Below, one piece after another: positions 1-6,782 of a stretch of DNA of 11,728 bases. Every line of letters starts with the position of its first letter. The first letter of the stretch is position 1. The stretch comes from Caryophanales bacterium UBA6879 (lineage in GTDB: Bacteria > Bacillota_I > Bacilli_A > RFN20 > CAG-288). The notes beneath the pieces are model-generated. The model was given only the letters and a program-made list of their open reading frames with translations, did not search any database and was not told the origin of the DNA. Both the position numbers and the translations under genes were made by a program. The stretch spans positions 1 through 11,728 of the forward strand of contig DKCH01000020.1 of assembly GCA_002449135.1 (NCBI GenBank), in the 5' to 3' direction.

Positions 1-1934
1 TCTCTTGTTGTAACCTTTAAAGTTTTATTAGTTTTATCATATGTATATTTTTTAGTCCCAGAAAACATTGATTCACCTAAATAGTCATAAGTAACTTTAC
101 TAGCATTACCAACCATAAATTCAATTTTGAATTCACTTCCTTTATACATACCTTTATAAGTAACATTTTGACTAGTTTCAAAAGGATCACTTATTGCTTC
201 TTGTTCAGCATATGTTTTATTATCTAAATCTAAATTATAGCTAACAGTAGAATTATCCTTTTTAGTCAAAGTAACAGTAGTATTAGATATAGTATACTTT
301 CCTTCTTCATTACCTAAAGTATATCTACCAAATCCATTTAAAATTAAATCGTCAGCTCCAGTTTTAGTATAAGTATTAGCTTCTTTACCTTTAGTAACAA
401 GATTTAATGATTTATCATTATTTACCTTAAAATATTTATCAAGTGAATCTTTACTAACTTTAATAATTGTATTATCATCACCATCTTTTAAGGTATTTAA
501 ATCAACAGTAACTTTAGTTACAAACTCATTGTTCCAAACATCATATAAAAACCAAACAAAATGATTTTCACTTTCTAAACTCGCTTGGACTAAATAATAC
601 CTATTACTTGTGGCATAAAGATTATTAACTACAATCTTTTTATCACCTTTAAATGCAAGCAAATAAAATGGTTGATTATCAATAGAATAATTTAATAATA
701 AATAATCATTTTCATAAAAAGCTTTGAAAGGTTTACCATCTTTATTAATTTTACCGGTAATTAATTTTTTAGTCTCATCAACTTTATTAATAGTTAATTG
801 CTCATTATTAGAAACTATTGAACCATCTTCTGAAATTTTAATATCGAAGTTTGTTCCATCATTATTAGCTAAATTAACAGCTTTAAAAGCACCAATAAAT
901 TCTTTTCCGTTATATAAATCTAATTGTCTAGGGCTGAATTTTAAAGCAATATTTTTACTTGGCATTTTAAAAGCAAAAGTATTTTCCTTATTTTCTACTT
1001 TAGTAATATTAGGAGCTTCAGAATCATTAATAAAAGAACCATAACTTTCTTTTTGAATAGTAATTTGACTTGCATCATTAATAGCAAAATTACCATCAGT
1101 TTGACCATCAGTTACAGTAAAATATACATCTTGATCAGCCTTTAATTTATTTAAGTCTATACTAACTTCTTTATTATTAACTAAAGAATAAAAATTAATA
1201 TTTAAATCTTGATTATTCTTCAAAGTAATAGAATATTTTTCATAAACAGAGATTTCAAAATCAAATGTTGGATAATTAGGATCATCAACAGCAATAGTTA
1301 CTTTATGTTTACTTGAAGTATCTTGAGAAGAAAAAGAATAATTTTGCTCTAAGAGCTTATCATCTAATAAAACTTGAAATTGACTACTTTCTAATTTTGT
1401 TTCAGTTTTATCATCACCTAAATAATTAACTTTAGTAACATTAAATTTACTTAAATCTAAGATTTCATCAACAAAATATTCTCTTATAAGATTCGTCTCA
1501 TCTACTTTTAATTCAAAGGTTTCTTTTAATAAAGTAATTGTAAACTCAGTTCCTAAAACATTTTCTTCCTTACTTGTAACCTTAACAACAATATTATTTT
1601 GTTTCTTACCATCAAGATAAGAATCTACTAATTTTGTCCCTTCTAATAAAGATAGAGAATAATTAGTTGTTTCTTCCTCTGTAGTTATCTTATTAGTTTC
1701 ACTAACTAAATAAACCTTAAGACCACTTGTTGTAAATTTTTCATCAACCTTGTATTTAACTTTCAAATTACTAATATCAACTCTAAGTGATTTAGTAGTT
1801 TTTAATTCTTGACTAGAAGAAATAGTAGATGTTTTAGAAATTGAACTTGCAACTTCATTGCTGGAATTTTGATTGCAACCCATTAAAGTTGAAATTCCAG
1901 CTAATAGTAGAAATAAATATTTAGTTTTTTTCAT
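1..1934 (-). CDS. Large surface lipoprotein with Ig-like/beta-repeat domains, function unknown (3' end missing)
   Basis: I read 644 open codons from an ATG at 1934 down to the left edge with no stop, so the C-terminus is outside the window. An AGGAG ribosome binding site lies just upstream (1939-1945 region). The first 20 residues are a lipoprotein signal peptide: Lys at 2, 3 and 5, a Leu-rich core, then L17-M18-G19-C20. Met at -2 is atypical but tolerated. Cys20 is the only cysteine, as expected for a lipid-anchored exported protein. A Ser/Thr-rich tether follows (about 21-45). Two consecutive stretches (about 47-140 and 141-245) share the bacterial Ig-like pattern of a 'Y-x-V-D-E-x-F/L ... 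L-x-V' strand pair. A stretch ending in 'FAFKMPSKNIALKF' resembles the MP-x-x-x-I/V ending of repeats in many surface proteins. The remainder is Asn/Lys/Asp/Thr-rich and beta-strand-like, containing 'YxGxxxG...ISEDGS'-type segments. No catalytic motif is seen. It is probably an anchored adhesin or binding protein, but the ligand is unknown. Domain assignment is by eye. Confidence 0.85.
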   Translation of the reverse strand, partial: MKKTKYLFLLLAGISTLMGCNQNSSNEVASSISKTSTISSSQELKTTKSLRVDISNLKVKYKVDEKFTTSGLKVYLVSETNKITTEEETTNYSLSLLEGTKLVDSYLDGKKQNNIVVKVTSKEENVLGTEFTITLLKETFELKVDETNLIREYFVDEILDLSKFNVTKVNYLGDDKTETKLESSQFQVLLDDKLLEQNYSFSSQDTSSKHKVTIAVDDPNYPTFDFEISVYEKYSITLKNNQDLNINFYSLVNNKEVSIDLNKLKADQDVYFTVTDGQTDGNFAINDASQITIQKESYGSFINDSEAPNITKVENKENTFAFKMPSKNIALKFSPRQLDLYNGKEFIGAFKAVNLANNDGTNFDIKISEDGSIVSNNEQLTINKVDETKKLITGKINKDGKPFKAFYENDYLLLNYSIDNQPFYLLAFKGDKKIVVNNLYATSNRYYLVQASLESENHFVWFLYDVWNNEFVTKVTVDLNTLKDGDDNTIIKVSKDSLDKYFKVNNDKSLNLVTKGKEANTYTKTGADDLILNGFGRYTLGNEEGKYTISNTTVTLTKKDNSTVSYNLDLDNKTYAEQEAISDPFETSQNVTYKGMYKGSEFKIEFMVGNASKVTYDYLGESMFSGTKKYTYDKTNKTLKVTTR

Positions 1935-1971
1935 TTTCACTCCTTTTTTAATTTATTCTTATATTAAATTA

Positions 1972-1980
1972 ATTATATCA
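1972..1980 (-). promoter_or_regulatory. Extended -10 promoter for the lipoprotein gene
   Basis: On the minus strand the sequence TGATATAAT is a perfect extended -10 (TGn followed by the consensus TATAAT). It lies 38 bp upstream of the lipoprotein start. The region 17 bp further upstream is a T-run with no good -35, which is tolerable for an extended -10 promoter. It sits downstream of the nrdD terminator, so the lipoprotein is likely transcribed independently of the nrd genes. The surroundings are extremely AT-rich, which raises the chance of a coincidental match. Confidence 0.5.
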
Positions 1981-2038
1981 TTTTAATCATTTAAAAAAAA
2001 TAAAAAATAAAATATTATATTAAATAACTTTTACGCAT

Positions 2039-2073
2039 AAAAAAAGACCATCTAGTTTTTGCTAGATAGTCTT
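2039..2073 (-). terminator. Intrinsic terminator of the nrdG-nrdD operon
   Basis: On the minus strand AAGACTATCTAG pairs with CTAGATGGTCTT (12 bp, one U-G pair) around a 6-nt loop, followed directly by a run of seven T. It begins 11 bp past the nrdD stop codon. The T-run exists only on the minus side, so the terminator serves nrdD and not any plus-strand transcript. Confidence 0.9.
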
Positions 2074-2083
2074 AATTTATAAT

Positions 2084-4495
2084 TTAATTTCTTGCAAACT
2101 CAACAATTTGAGCCATATTAGATAAGACTTTATAATTATCTTGATTATTATTAGTTAAAACAATTAAACTTGGAGCCTTATCTACTTGATATTTTTCTAC
2201 TAACTCAGGATGTTCTTCTGCATCAATTAGAGTATATTTAATACCATTTTCCTCTAATAATTTTTTAACAGCTTTACAATTTGGGCAGGTTTTAGTAGTA
2301 AATAATAGATATTCATAAGTGTTATTATTATTATTTTTTTCTACTTTATTTACTGCTTTTGGAGAATAAATATCTTCATTAACTTCAATATGATCACCTT
2401 CACTTATAAAAGGATGAGTGGAGTAAGAATGTTCAATATCGTATGTCTTTCTTTCTTTAAATTCTTCAGATTTTCCAATATTCCAATTAGAAACTGGACG
2501 ATAATAACCTGTAATACGAGAATAGACTTCTGTTCTTTGTCCACAAATTGGACAAGTATACTTTTCACCAGCTATATAACCATGGTCTTTACAAACGGAA
2601 TAAGTAGGAGAAATAGTATAGTAAGGTAAACGATAATTCTTAGAAATCTTTCTTACTAAATCCATTGCAGCTTTCCAAGAAGGTAATTTTTCACCTAAGA
2701 AGGTATGGAAAACAGTTCCAGAAGTATATAAGACTTGTAAACGATCTTGAATATCTAAAGCTGAGAAAATATCATCTGTATAATCAACTGGTAAATTAGA
2801 TGAATTAGTATAATATGGTTTATCATTAGTTCCAGCAGTAATAATATCAGGATATCTTTCTTTATCATGTTTAGCTAAACGATAAGAAGTAGATTCAGCA
2901 GGAGTTGCTTCTAAATTATATAAATCACCATATTGTTCTTGATAAGTGACTAAACGGTTTCTCATATGTTTTAAAACTTCTTCAGCAAAATCTTGAGCTT
3001 CTTTATGAGTAAGATTTTCTTTTAACCAGTTAGCATTTAAACAAGCTTCATTCATACCAACTAAACCGATAGTAGAGAAATGGTTATTAAATGTTCCTAA
3101 ATAGTGCTTTGTATAAGGATATAAACCAGCATCAAGAAGTTTAGAAATAACAGAACGCTTAATTTTTAAAGATCTAGCAGCAACATCCATAATATGATCT
3201 AATTGCTTATAAAAGTCCTCTTTATCTTTAGCCAAATAAGCAATACGAGGTAAATTAATAGTAACAACACCAACAGAGCCAGTAGATTCACCAGAGCCGA
3301 AGAAACCACCAGTCTTTTTTCTTAATTCTCTTAAGTCAAGTCTTAAACGGCAACACATAGAACGAATATCACTAGGTTTCATATCTGAATTAACATAGTT
3401 AGAAAAATATGGAGTGCCATATTTAGCAGTCATCTCAAATAACAATCTATTGTTTTCAGTGTCAGACCATTCAAAATCCTTAGTAATAGAATAAGTAGGA
3501 ATAGGATATTGGAAACCACGCCCATTAGCATCGCCCTCAATCATTGTTTCAATAAAGGCTTTGTTAATCATGTCCATTTCTTTTTTACAATCCTTATATT
3601 TAAAATTAGCTAATTTTCCACCAATAATACAATATTGATCAGCTAAATCATCAGGGACAGTCCAATCCAAAGTAATATTAGAAAATGGAGCTTGTGTTCC
3701 CCAGCGGCAAGGAATATTTACACCAAAAACAAAAGCTTCAATACATTTTTTAACTTCACTATAACTTAAATTATCCACTTTAACAAAAGGTGCTAAATAA
3801 GTATCAAAACTAGAGAAGGCTTGAGCACCTGCCCATTCATTTTGCATAATACCTAAAAAGTTAACCATTTGATTACATAAAACAGATAAATGTTTAGCAG
3901 GAGCAGAAGTAATTTTACCAGTAACTCCACCTAAACCTTCTAATAAAAGTTGCTTTAAAGACCAACCAGCACAATAACCTGATAGCATTGATAAATCATG
4001 CAAATGGAAATCACCATTACGATGACAAGAAGCTATTTCATCATCATAAATTTCAGAAAGCCAATAATTAGCAGTAATAGCACCGGAATTAGATAAAATT
4101 AAACCACCAATAGAATAAGTAACAGTAGAATTTTCTTTAACTCTCCAATCCAAGTTCTTAACATAACCATCTACAAGTTTTTTATAATCTAAAACAGTAG
4201 ATTTCATTCTTCTTAAATTTTCATGATTCTTTCTATATAAGATATAGTGTTTAGCAACATCAGCAAAGCCTGTCTTAGAAAGAACAGTTTCAACAGCATC
4301 TTGAATATCTTCAACACCAATTAAATTATCTTTAATTTTGTTTTCAAATTCAGAAGTAACCTGTAAAGCAATCAAACGGATTTGGCTATCATTATACTGT
4401 CTTTTAACTGAATTAAAAGCTAAGCTTATAGCTCTTACAATCTTTTCAATATCAAAGTCAACTACTTGACCATCTCTCTTTTTAACTTGATACAT
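2084..4495 (-). CDS. nrdD: Anaerobic (class III) ribonucleoside-triphosphate reductase with C-terminal redoxin domain
   Basis: Reduces ribonucleoside triphosphates to dNTPs in the cytoplasm without oxygen, using a glycyl radical. The 803 residues show an N-terminal ATP-cone (about 1-95) for allosteric control and the 10-stranded barrel core. Cys175 (YCAGW) and Cys381/382 (SMCCR) are the expected active-site and thiyl-radical cysteines. A zinc site is C635-x2-H638 with C648-x2-C651, where E. coli has four Cys. The radical glycine is G663 in RITGY. After an Asn5 linker (721-725), residues 728-803 form a thioredoxin/glutaredoxin-like domain with C737-P-N-C740 and the expected cis-Pro775 (KAPS). 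At the 'TGSVGVVTINLPR' motif, Ser407 appears to replace the Asn linked to formate use in E. coli/T4-type enzymes. That alignment is by eye; it fits a redoxin-dependent enzyme. The start has an AGAGG site overlapping the nrdG stop, 8 bp upstream, implying coupled translation. The gene stops with TAA. Confidence 0.96.
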   Translation of the reverse strand: MYQVKKRDGQVVDFDIEKIVRAISLAFNSVKRQYNDSQIRLIALQVTSEFENKIKDNLIGVEDIQDAVETVLSKTGFADVAKHYILYRKNHENLRRMKSTVLDYKKLVDGYVKNLDWRVKENSTVTYSIGGLILSNSGAITANYWLSEIYDDEIASCHRNGDFHLHDLSMLSGYCAGWSLKQLLLEGLGGVTGKITSAPAKHLSVLCNQMVNFLGIMQNEWAGAQAFSSFDTYLAPFVKVDNLSYSEVKKCIEAFVFGVNIPCRWGTQAPFSNITLDWTVPDDLADQYCIIGGKLANFKYKDCKKEMDMINKAFIETMIEGDANGRGFQYPIPTYSITKDFEWSDTENNRLLFEMTAKYGTPYFSNYVNSDMKPSDIRSMCCRLRLDLRELRKKTGGFFGSGESTGSVGVVTINLPRIAYLAKDKEDFYKQLDHIMDVAARSLKIKRSVISKLLDAGLYPYTKHYLGTFNNHFSTIGLVGMNEACLNANWLKENLTHKEAQDFAEEVLKHMRNRLVTYQEQYGDLYNLEATPAESTSYRLAKHDKERYPDIITAGTNDKPYYTNSSNLPVDYTDDIFSALDIQDRLQVLYTSGTVFHTFLGEKLPSWKAAMDLVRKISKNYRLPYYTISPTYSVCKDHGYIAGEKYTCPICGQRTEVYSRITGYYRPVSNWNIGKSEEFKERKTYDIEHSYSTHPFISEGDHIEVNEDIYSPKAVNKVEKNNNNNTYEYLLFTTKTCPNCKAVKKLLEENGIKYTLIDAEEHPELVEKYQVDKAPSLIVLTNNNQDNYKVLSNMAQIVEFARN
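2321..2340 (-). repeat. AAT microsatellite and A7 tract in the nrdD interdomain linker
   Basis: On the coding (minus) strand seven consecutive A are followed by four AAT codons and one AAC. They encode Lys720 and Asn721-725 between the reductase and the redoxin domain. In the -1 frame the codon after the A-run is TAA. Tracts of this kind are length-variable, but A7 alone is not rare in a genome this AT-rich. Confidence 0.8.
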
Positions 4496-4503
4496 ACTTA
4501 CCT

Positions 4504-5199
4504 CTATTCTATTCCTCTTAACTCAGCATCAATTCCCAAATCGAGGAACACTTTTTGGAAACTTAATAATTTTTCTTTACTACAAGGATGCAAACCTTTA
4601 GTAATTGTGTTTTTACTATCACGATAATTTTGTAAATAGTAATGTGGGACACCTTTAATTAGGTTAGCGATTTCTTTACAATCATCAATAGTATGATACT
4701 CATCAACAAATGTTGTACGATACTCATAATCTAATTTAGTAGTTTTTAAATATTCAATAGTCTCTATTAATTTAGAAGTATCTAAATTTTTAGTATTAGT
4801 AGTTAAAGAATATTTAGCTAAAGAATTCTTAATATCAATAGCAATGTAATCAATTAACTTAGACTCCACAAGTTCTTTAATAACTAAGAGATTAAAACCA
4901 TTAGTATCTAATTTAACTTTTAATCCGTAAGATTTTAATTCTTTGATAAAAGGAATTAAATCAGGTTGTAAAGTTGGTTCACCACCAGAGACTACAACAC
5001 CATCCAAGACATTAGCTCTTTTCTTAAAATAATTAAGAACCTCATTAGTATCTATTAATGGATCATAAAGACTCGGAATTACTAAACCCGCGTTTTGACA
5101 ATAAGGGCAAGAGAAGTTACAGCCACGAGTGAAAATTGTACCGGCGATTAAATTAGGATAATCTAGCAAAGAAACCTTTACCAATCCGCAAATCTTCAT
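4504..5199 (-). CDS. nrdG: Anaerobic ribonucleotide reductase activating protein (radical SAM)
   Basis: A 231-residue radical-SAM enzyme that binds a [4Fe-4S] cluster and S-adenosylmethionine to generate the glycyl radical on NrdD. The cluster cysteines are C27-x3-C31-x2-C34 (CNFSCPYC) and the SAM-binding GGEP motif is at 72-75. 'KLDTNG' (96-101) and 'AIDIK' (120-124) are further strand-end motifs of the half-barrel. It is longer than the roughly 155-residue E. coli NrdG and resembles the separate family of NrdG proteins common in Firmicutes and archaea. Alone it could be read as another glycyl-radical activase (for example pyruvate formate-lyase activase), but its position 8 bp upstream of nrdD settles the partner. 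The start is preceded by GAAAGGG. The order nrdG-nrdD is the reverse of E. coli. Stop TAG. Confidence 0.94.
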   Translation of the reverse strand: MKICGLVKVSLLDYPNLIAGTIFTRGCNFSCPYCQNAGLVIPSLYDPLIDTNEVLNYFKKRANVLDGVVVSGGEPTLQPDLIPFIKELKSYGLKVKLDTNGFNLLVIKELVESKLIDYIAIDIKNSLAKYSLTTNTKNLDTSKLIETIEYLKTTKLDYEYRTTFVDEYHTIDDCKEIANLIKGVPHYYLQNYRDSKNTITKGLHPCSKEKLLSFQKVFLDLGIDAELRGIE

Positions 5200-5243
5200 T
5201 TATGACCCTTTCTTTTTTCGCTCTTTTAAAAGCGCGTATAAGT

Positions 5244-5272
5244 AATTTACATTTAAAAAATTTACTTGTCAA
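5244..5272 (-). promoter_or_regulatory. Sigma-A type promoter for nrdG-nrdD
   Basis: On the minus strand a perfect -35 TTGACA (5267-5272) is followed after exactly 17 bp by TAAATT (5244-5249, 4 of 6 to consensus). Transcription would start near 5237, giving a leader of about 37 nt before the nrdG ATG. That leader contains the palindrome CTTTTAAAAG flanked by CG-rich bases, a possible operator. I see no sequence close to the NrdR-box consensus (ACACWATATATWGTGT type) near this promoter. Confidence 0.65.
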
Positions 5273-5441
5273 TTACATAATTTTCACTTTCATTTTCTTA
5301 CATAAAGCAAATTTATAATTAGTAGTTTTTTAGTATTAAAATTTTGTTTTAAATAGCTTTTTTATTCATATTGTTTTCAAACGGTATCGCAGTTTTTGCT
5401 TAAATTATAGATAAAAAACTATTAAGTATCTTTCTAAAAAG

Positions 5442-5474
5442 TCAAGATAAAAATTTTTAAAAATTTAATCTTGA
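5442..5474. repeat. Inverted repeat TCAAGAT...ATCTTGA
   Basis: The 7-bp arms TCAAGAT (5442-5448) and ATCTTGA (5468-5474) are perfect, and the 19-nt A/T spacer is itself nearly self-complementary. On the minus strand the repeat is followed by CTTTTT, so it could act as a weak terminator; it could also be an operator. In such AT-rich DNA chance is a real alternative. Confidence 0.45.
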
Positions 5475-5616
5475 AAAATTTTACATTTTCCTTACATTTT
5501 TAATATAAATTGAGAAACTAATTTTAGATACATATTTAAAAATAAAATTAATAAAGTCATAAACAGGCTATCATTAGGCTTATTTTTCAAGTTTGTTATA
5601 TAAAATAAACTATTAT

Positions 5617-5630
5617 CTATATTAATATAG
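5617..5630. repeat. Perfect 14-bp palindrome in the nrdG-rpsL intergenic region
   Basis: CTATATTAATATAG is exactly self-complementary and lies about 90 bp upstream of the str -35 element. It has the size of a dimeric repressor site. It shares only the CTATA core with NrdR boxes and does not match their full consensus or spacing. It consists almost wholly of A and T, so it may be chance. Confidence 0.35.
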
Positions 5631-5721
5631 TAAAAAACATATTCATACATTTTATTTTTACATTCTTATGCTAATGCGTATTTTGTACACTTATCCGGGC
5701 GTACATTTTTATTAAATTTTA

Positions 5722-5750
5722 TTGACAAGAAGCTAACTAATTGATATATT
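5722..5750 (+). promoter_or_regulatory. Strong promoter of the str operon (rpsL-rpsG-fusA)
   Basis: Consensus -35 TTGACA (5722-5727), exactly 17 bp, then TATATT (5745-5750, 5 of 6) preceded by TGA, giving an additional extended -10 match. The start of transcription is expected at about 5756-5758, leaving a leader of roughly 70 nt before rpsL. This is the best promoter match in the window, fitting the high expression expected of the operon. Confidence 0.88.
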
Positions 5751-5755
5751 TTTCA

Positions 5756-5827
5756 ATGCACGAAGAAATTTTATGGAGTCATATTGAGACTCCCGGAAAC
5801 GTGTAAAATGAAAGGGGAATAAAATTT
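5756..5827 (+). promoter_or_regulatory. rpsL leader with hairpin and short upstream ORF
   Basis: The leader contains a perfect 6-bp hairpin, GGAGTC (5775-5780) pairing with GACTCC (5788-5793) around 7 nt. It is notably GC-rich for this window. No T-run follows, so it is not a terminator. The same RNA holds an ATG ORF at 5756-5806 (16 codons, stop TAA) that begins at the predicted transcription start. The rpsL ribosome binding site AAAGGGG (5811-5817) lies 10 nt before the rpsL ATG. A role in ribosomal-protein autoregulation is possible but not shown. Confidence 0.4.
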
Positions 5828-6256
5828 ATGCCAACTATTAATCAATTAGTTCGCGAAGGTAGATCTCAATCTATCGAAAAGTCAAAAGCCCCAGCACTCG
5901 GTAAAAGATGGGATTCTTTAAATAAAAAAGAACACGTCCAATATGCTCCTCAAAAAAGAGGTGTCTGCACCCGTGTTGGTACTATGACTCCTAAAAAACC
6001 TAACTCAGCTTTAAGAAAATACGCTCGTGTTAGATTAACTAACGGTTATGAAGTTACTGCCTATATTGGTGGTGAAGGTCACAACTTACAAGAACACAAG
6101 ACCGTTTTAATTAGAGGCGGCCGTGTTAAGGATTTACCAGGTGTTAGATACCACATTGTCCGTGGTGCTCTTGAATGCTTCGGTGTTGAAAACAGAAAAC
6201 AAGGACGTTCCTTATATGGAACTAAGAAAGATGGCGGAACTGCCGCTAAGAAGTAG
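5828..6256 (+). CDS. rpsL: 30S ribosomal protein S12
   Basis: S12 sits at the decoding centre of the small subunit and monitors codon-anticodon pairing. The 142-residue protein has the family signatures QKRGVCTRVGTMTPKKPNSALRK (42-64; the streptomycin-related lysine is K56) and GGRVKDLPGVRYHIVRGAL (97-115; K101 and D102, the latter being the residue that is methylthiolated in some bacteria). Both lysines are wild-type, so the sequence gives no sign of streptomycin resistance. The loop 'YIGGEGHNLQEHK' (79-91) differs from the usual 'YIPGIGHNLQEHS'. First gene of the str operon, with AAAGGGG upstream; rpsG follows 18 bp later. Stop TAG. Confidence 0.98.
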   Translation: MPTINQLVREGRSQSIEKSKAPALGKRWDSLNKKEHVQYAPQKRGVCTRVGTMTPKKPNSALRKYARVRLTNGYEVTAYIGGEGHNLQEHKTVLIRGGRVKDLPGVRYHIVRGALECFGVENRKQGRSLYGTKKDGGTAAKK

Positions 6257-6274
6257 AAAGGAGAAAGTTAGAAT

Positions 6275-6751
6275 ATGCCACGTAAATCAGGTAAATTAGA
6301 AAAAAGAGATGTTCTTCCAGATCCAATCTACAATTCAAAGCTTGTTACTCGTTTAATTAACAAGATTATGTATGATGGTAAAAAGGGAACTGCTCAAAAG
6401 ATTCTCTATGGTGCTTTTAATAAGATTGAAGCTAAGACTGGTAAAAAAGCTATGGAAGTCTTCGAAATCGCTATTAATAACATCATGCCAGAAGTTGAAT
6501 TAAAGGCTAGAAGAGTTGGTGCTAGTAACTACCAAGTTCCAGTTGAAGTTTCAGCTGATAGAAAAGTTACTTTAGGCTTAAGATGGTTAGTCTCCTATGC
6601 TAGATTAAGAAAAGGTGAAAAAACCATGGAAGATAAATTAGCTGGTGAAATTTTAGATGCCGCTAATGGTACTGGTGGAGCTGTTAAGAAGAAGGAAGAT
6701 ACCTTCAAGATGGCTGAAGCTAATAAAGCCTATGCTCACTACAGATTCTAA
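6275..6751 (+). CDS. rpsG: 30S ribosomal protein S7
   Basis: S7 is a primary assembly protein of the 30S head, binding the 3' domain of 16S rRNA near the E site. The 158 residues include the N-terminal KRDVLPDPIYNSKLVTRLIN block, the central RRVGASNYQVPVEV (about 79-92) and the C-terminal KMAEANKAYAHYRF, close to the usual 155-156 length. A strong AAAGGAG begins right after the rpsL stop, 12 nt before the ATG. In E. coli S7 represses its own operon by binding the rpsL-rpsG spacer; the 18-bp spacer here is too short for an E. coli-like structure. Stop TAA. Confidence 0.98.
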   Translation: MPRKSGKLEKRDVLPDPIYNSKLVTRLINKIMYDGKKGTAQKILYGAFNKIEAKTGKKAMEVFEIAINNIMPEVELKARRVGASNYQVPVEVSADRKVTLGLRWLVSYARLRKGEKTMEDKLAGEILDAANGTGGAVKKKEDTFKMAEANKAYAHYRF

Positions 6752-6782
6752 TTCTGTGATGAAAGGAAACAAATAAAAACAT

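Larger units (their letters stand above)
5200..5827. other. 628-bp AT-rich divergent intergenic region between nrdG and rpsL
   Basis: This gap separates the divergent nrd and str operons. It holds the nrdG promoter (left end) and the str promoter and leader (right end). The 450 bp between them show no credible gene: all frames are broken into very short ORFs lacking ribosome binding sites. Visible structure includes an inverted repeat (5442-5474), a 14-bp palindrome (5617-5630) and a small GC-rich patch with flanking GTAC repeats (5684-5706). In many Firmicutes rpoB/rpoC or an L7Ae-like gene precedes rpsL; none is here, so the str operon is detached from rpoBC. Confidence 0.8.

Noticed and set aside
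724..1044. Plus-strand open frame of 106 codons, hydrophobic product
   Set aside because: It lies wholly inside the lipoprotein coding region on the opposite strand, has no ribosome binding site, and its composition is what the antisense of a beta-rich, AT-rich gene yields.
5380..5396. Sequence around AAACGGTATCG as a LacI/CcpA-type operator
   Set aside because: Only a partial palindrome with a central CG; it does not match the cre consensus at enough positions.
5668..5715. 15-codon ORF as a gene
   Set aside because: No ribosome binding site, no recognisable peptide feature, and it is within chance expectation.
5200..5750. T-box, S-box or other known riboswitch in the long intergenic region
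   Set aside because: No T-box or riboswitch core motifs seen; the transcribed leaders on either side are short (about 37 and 70 nt).
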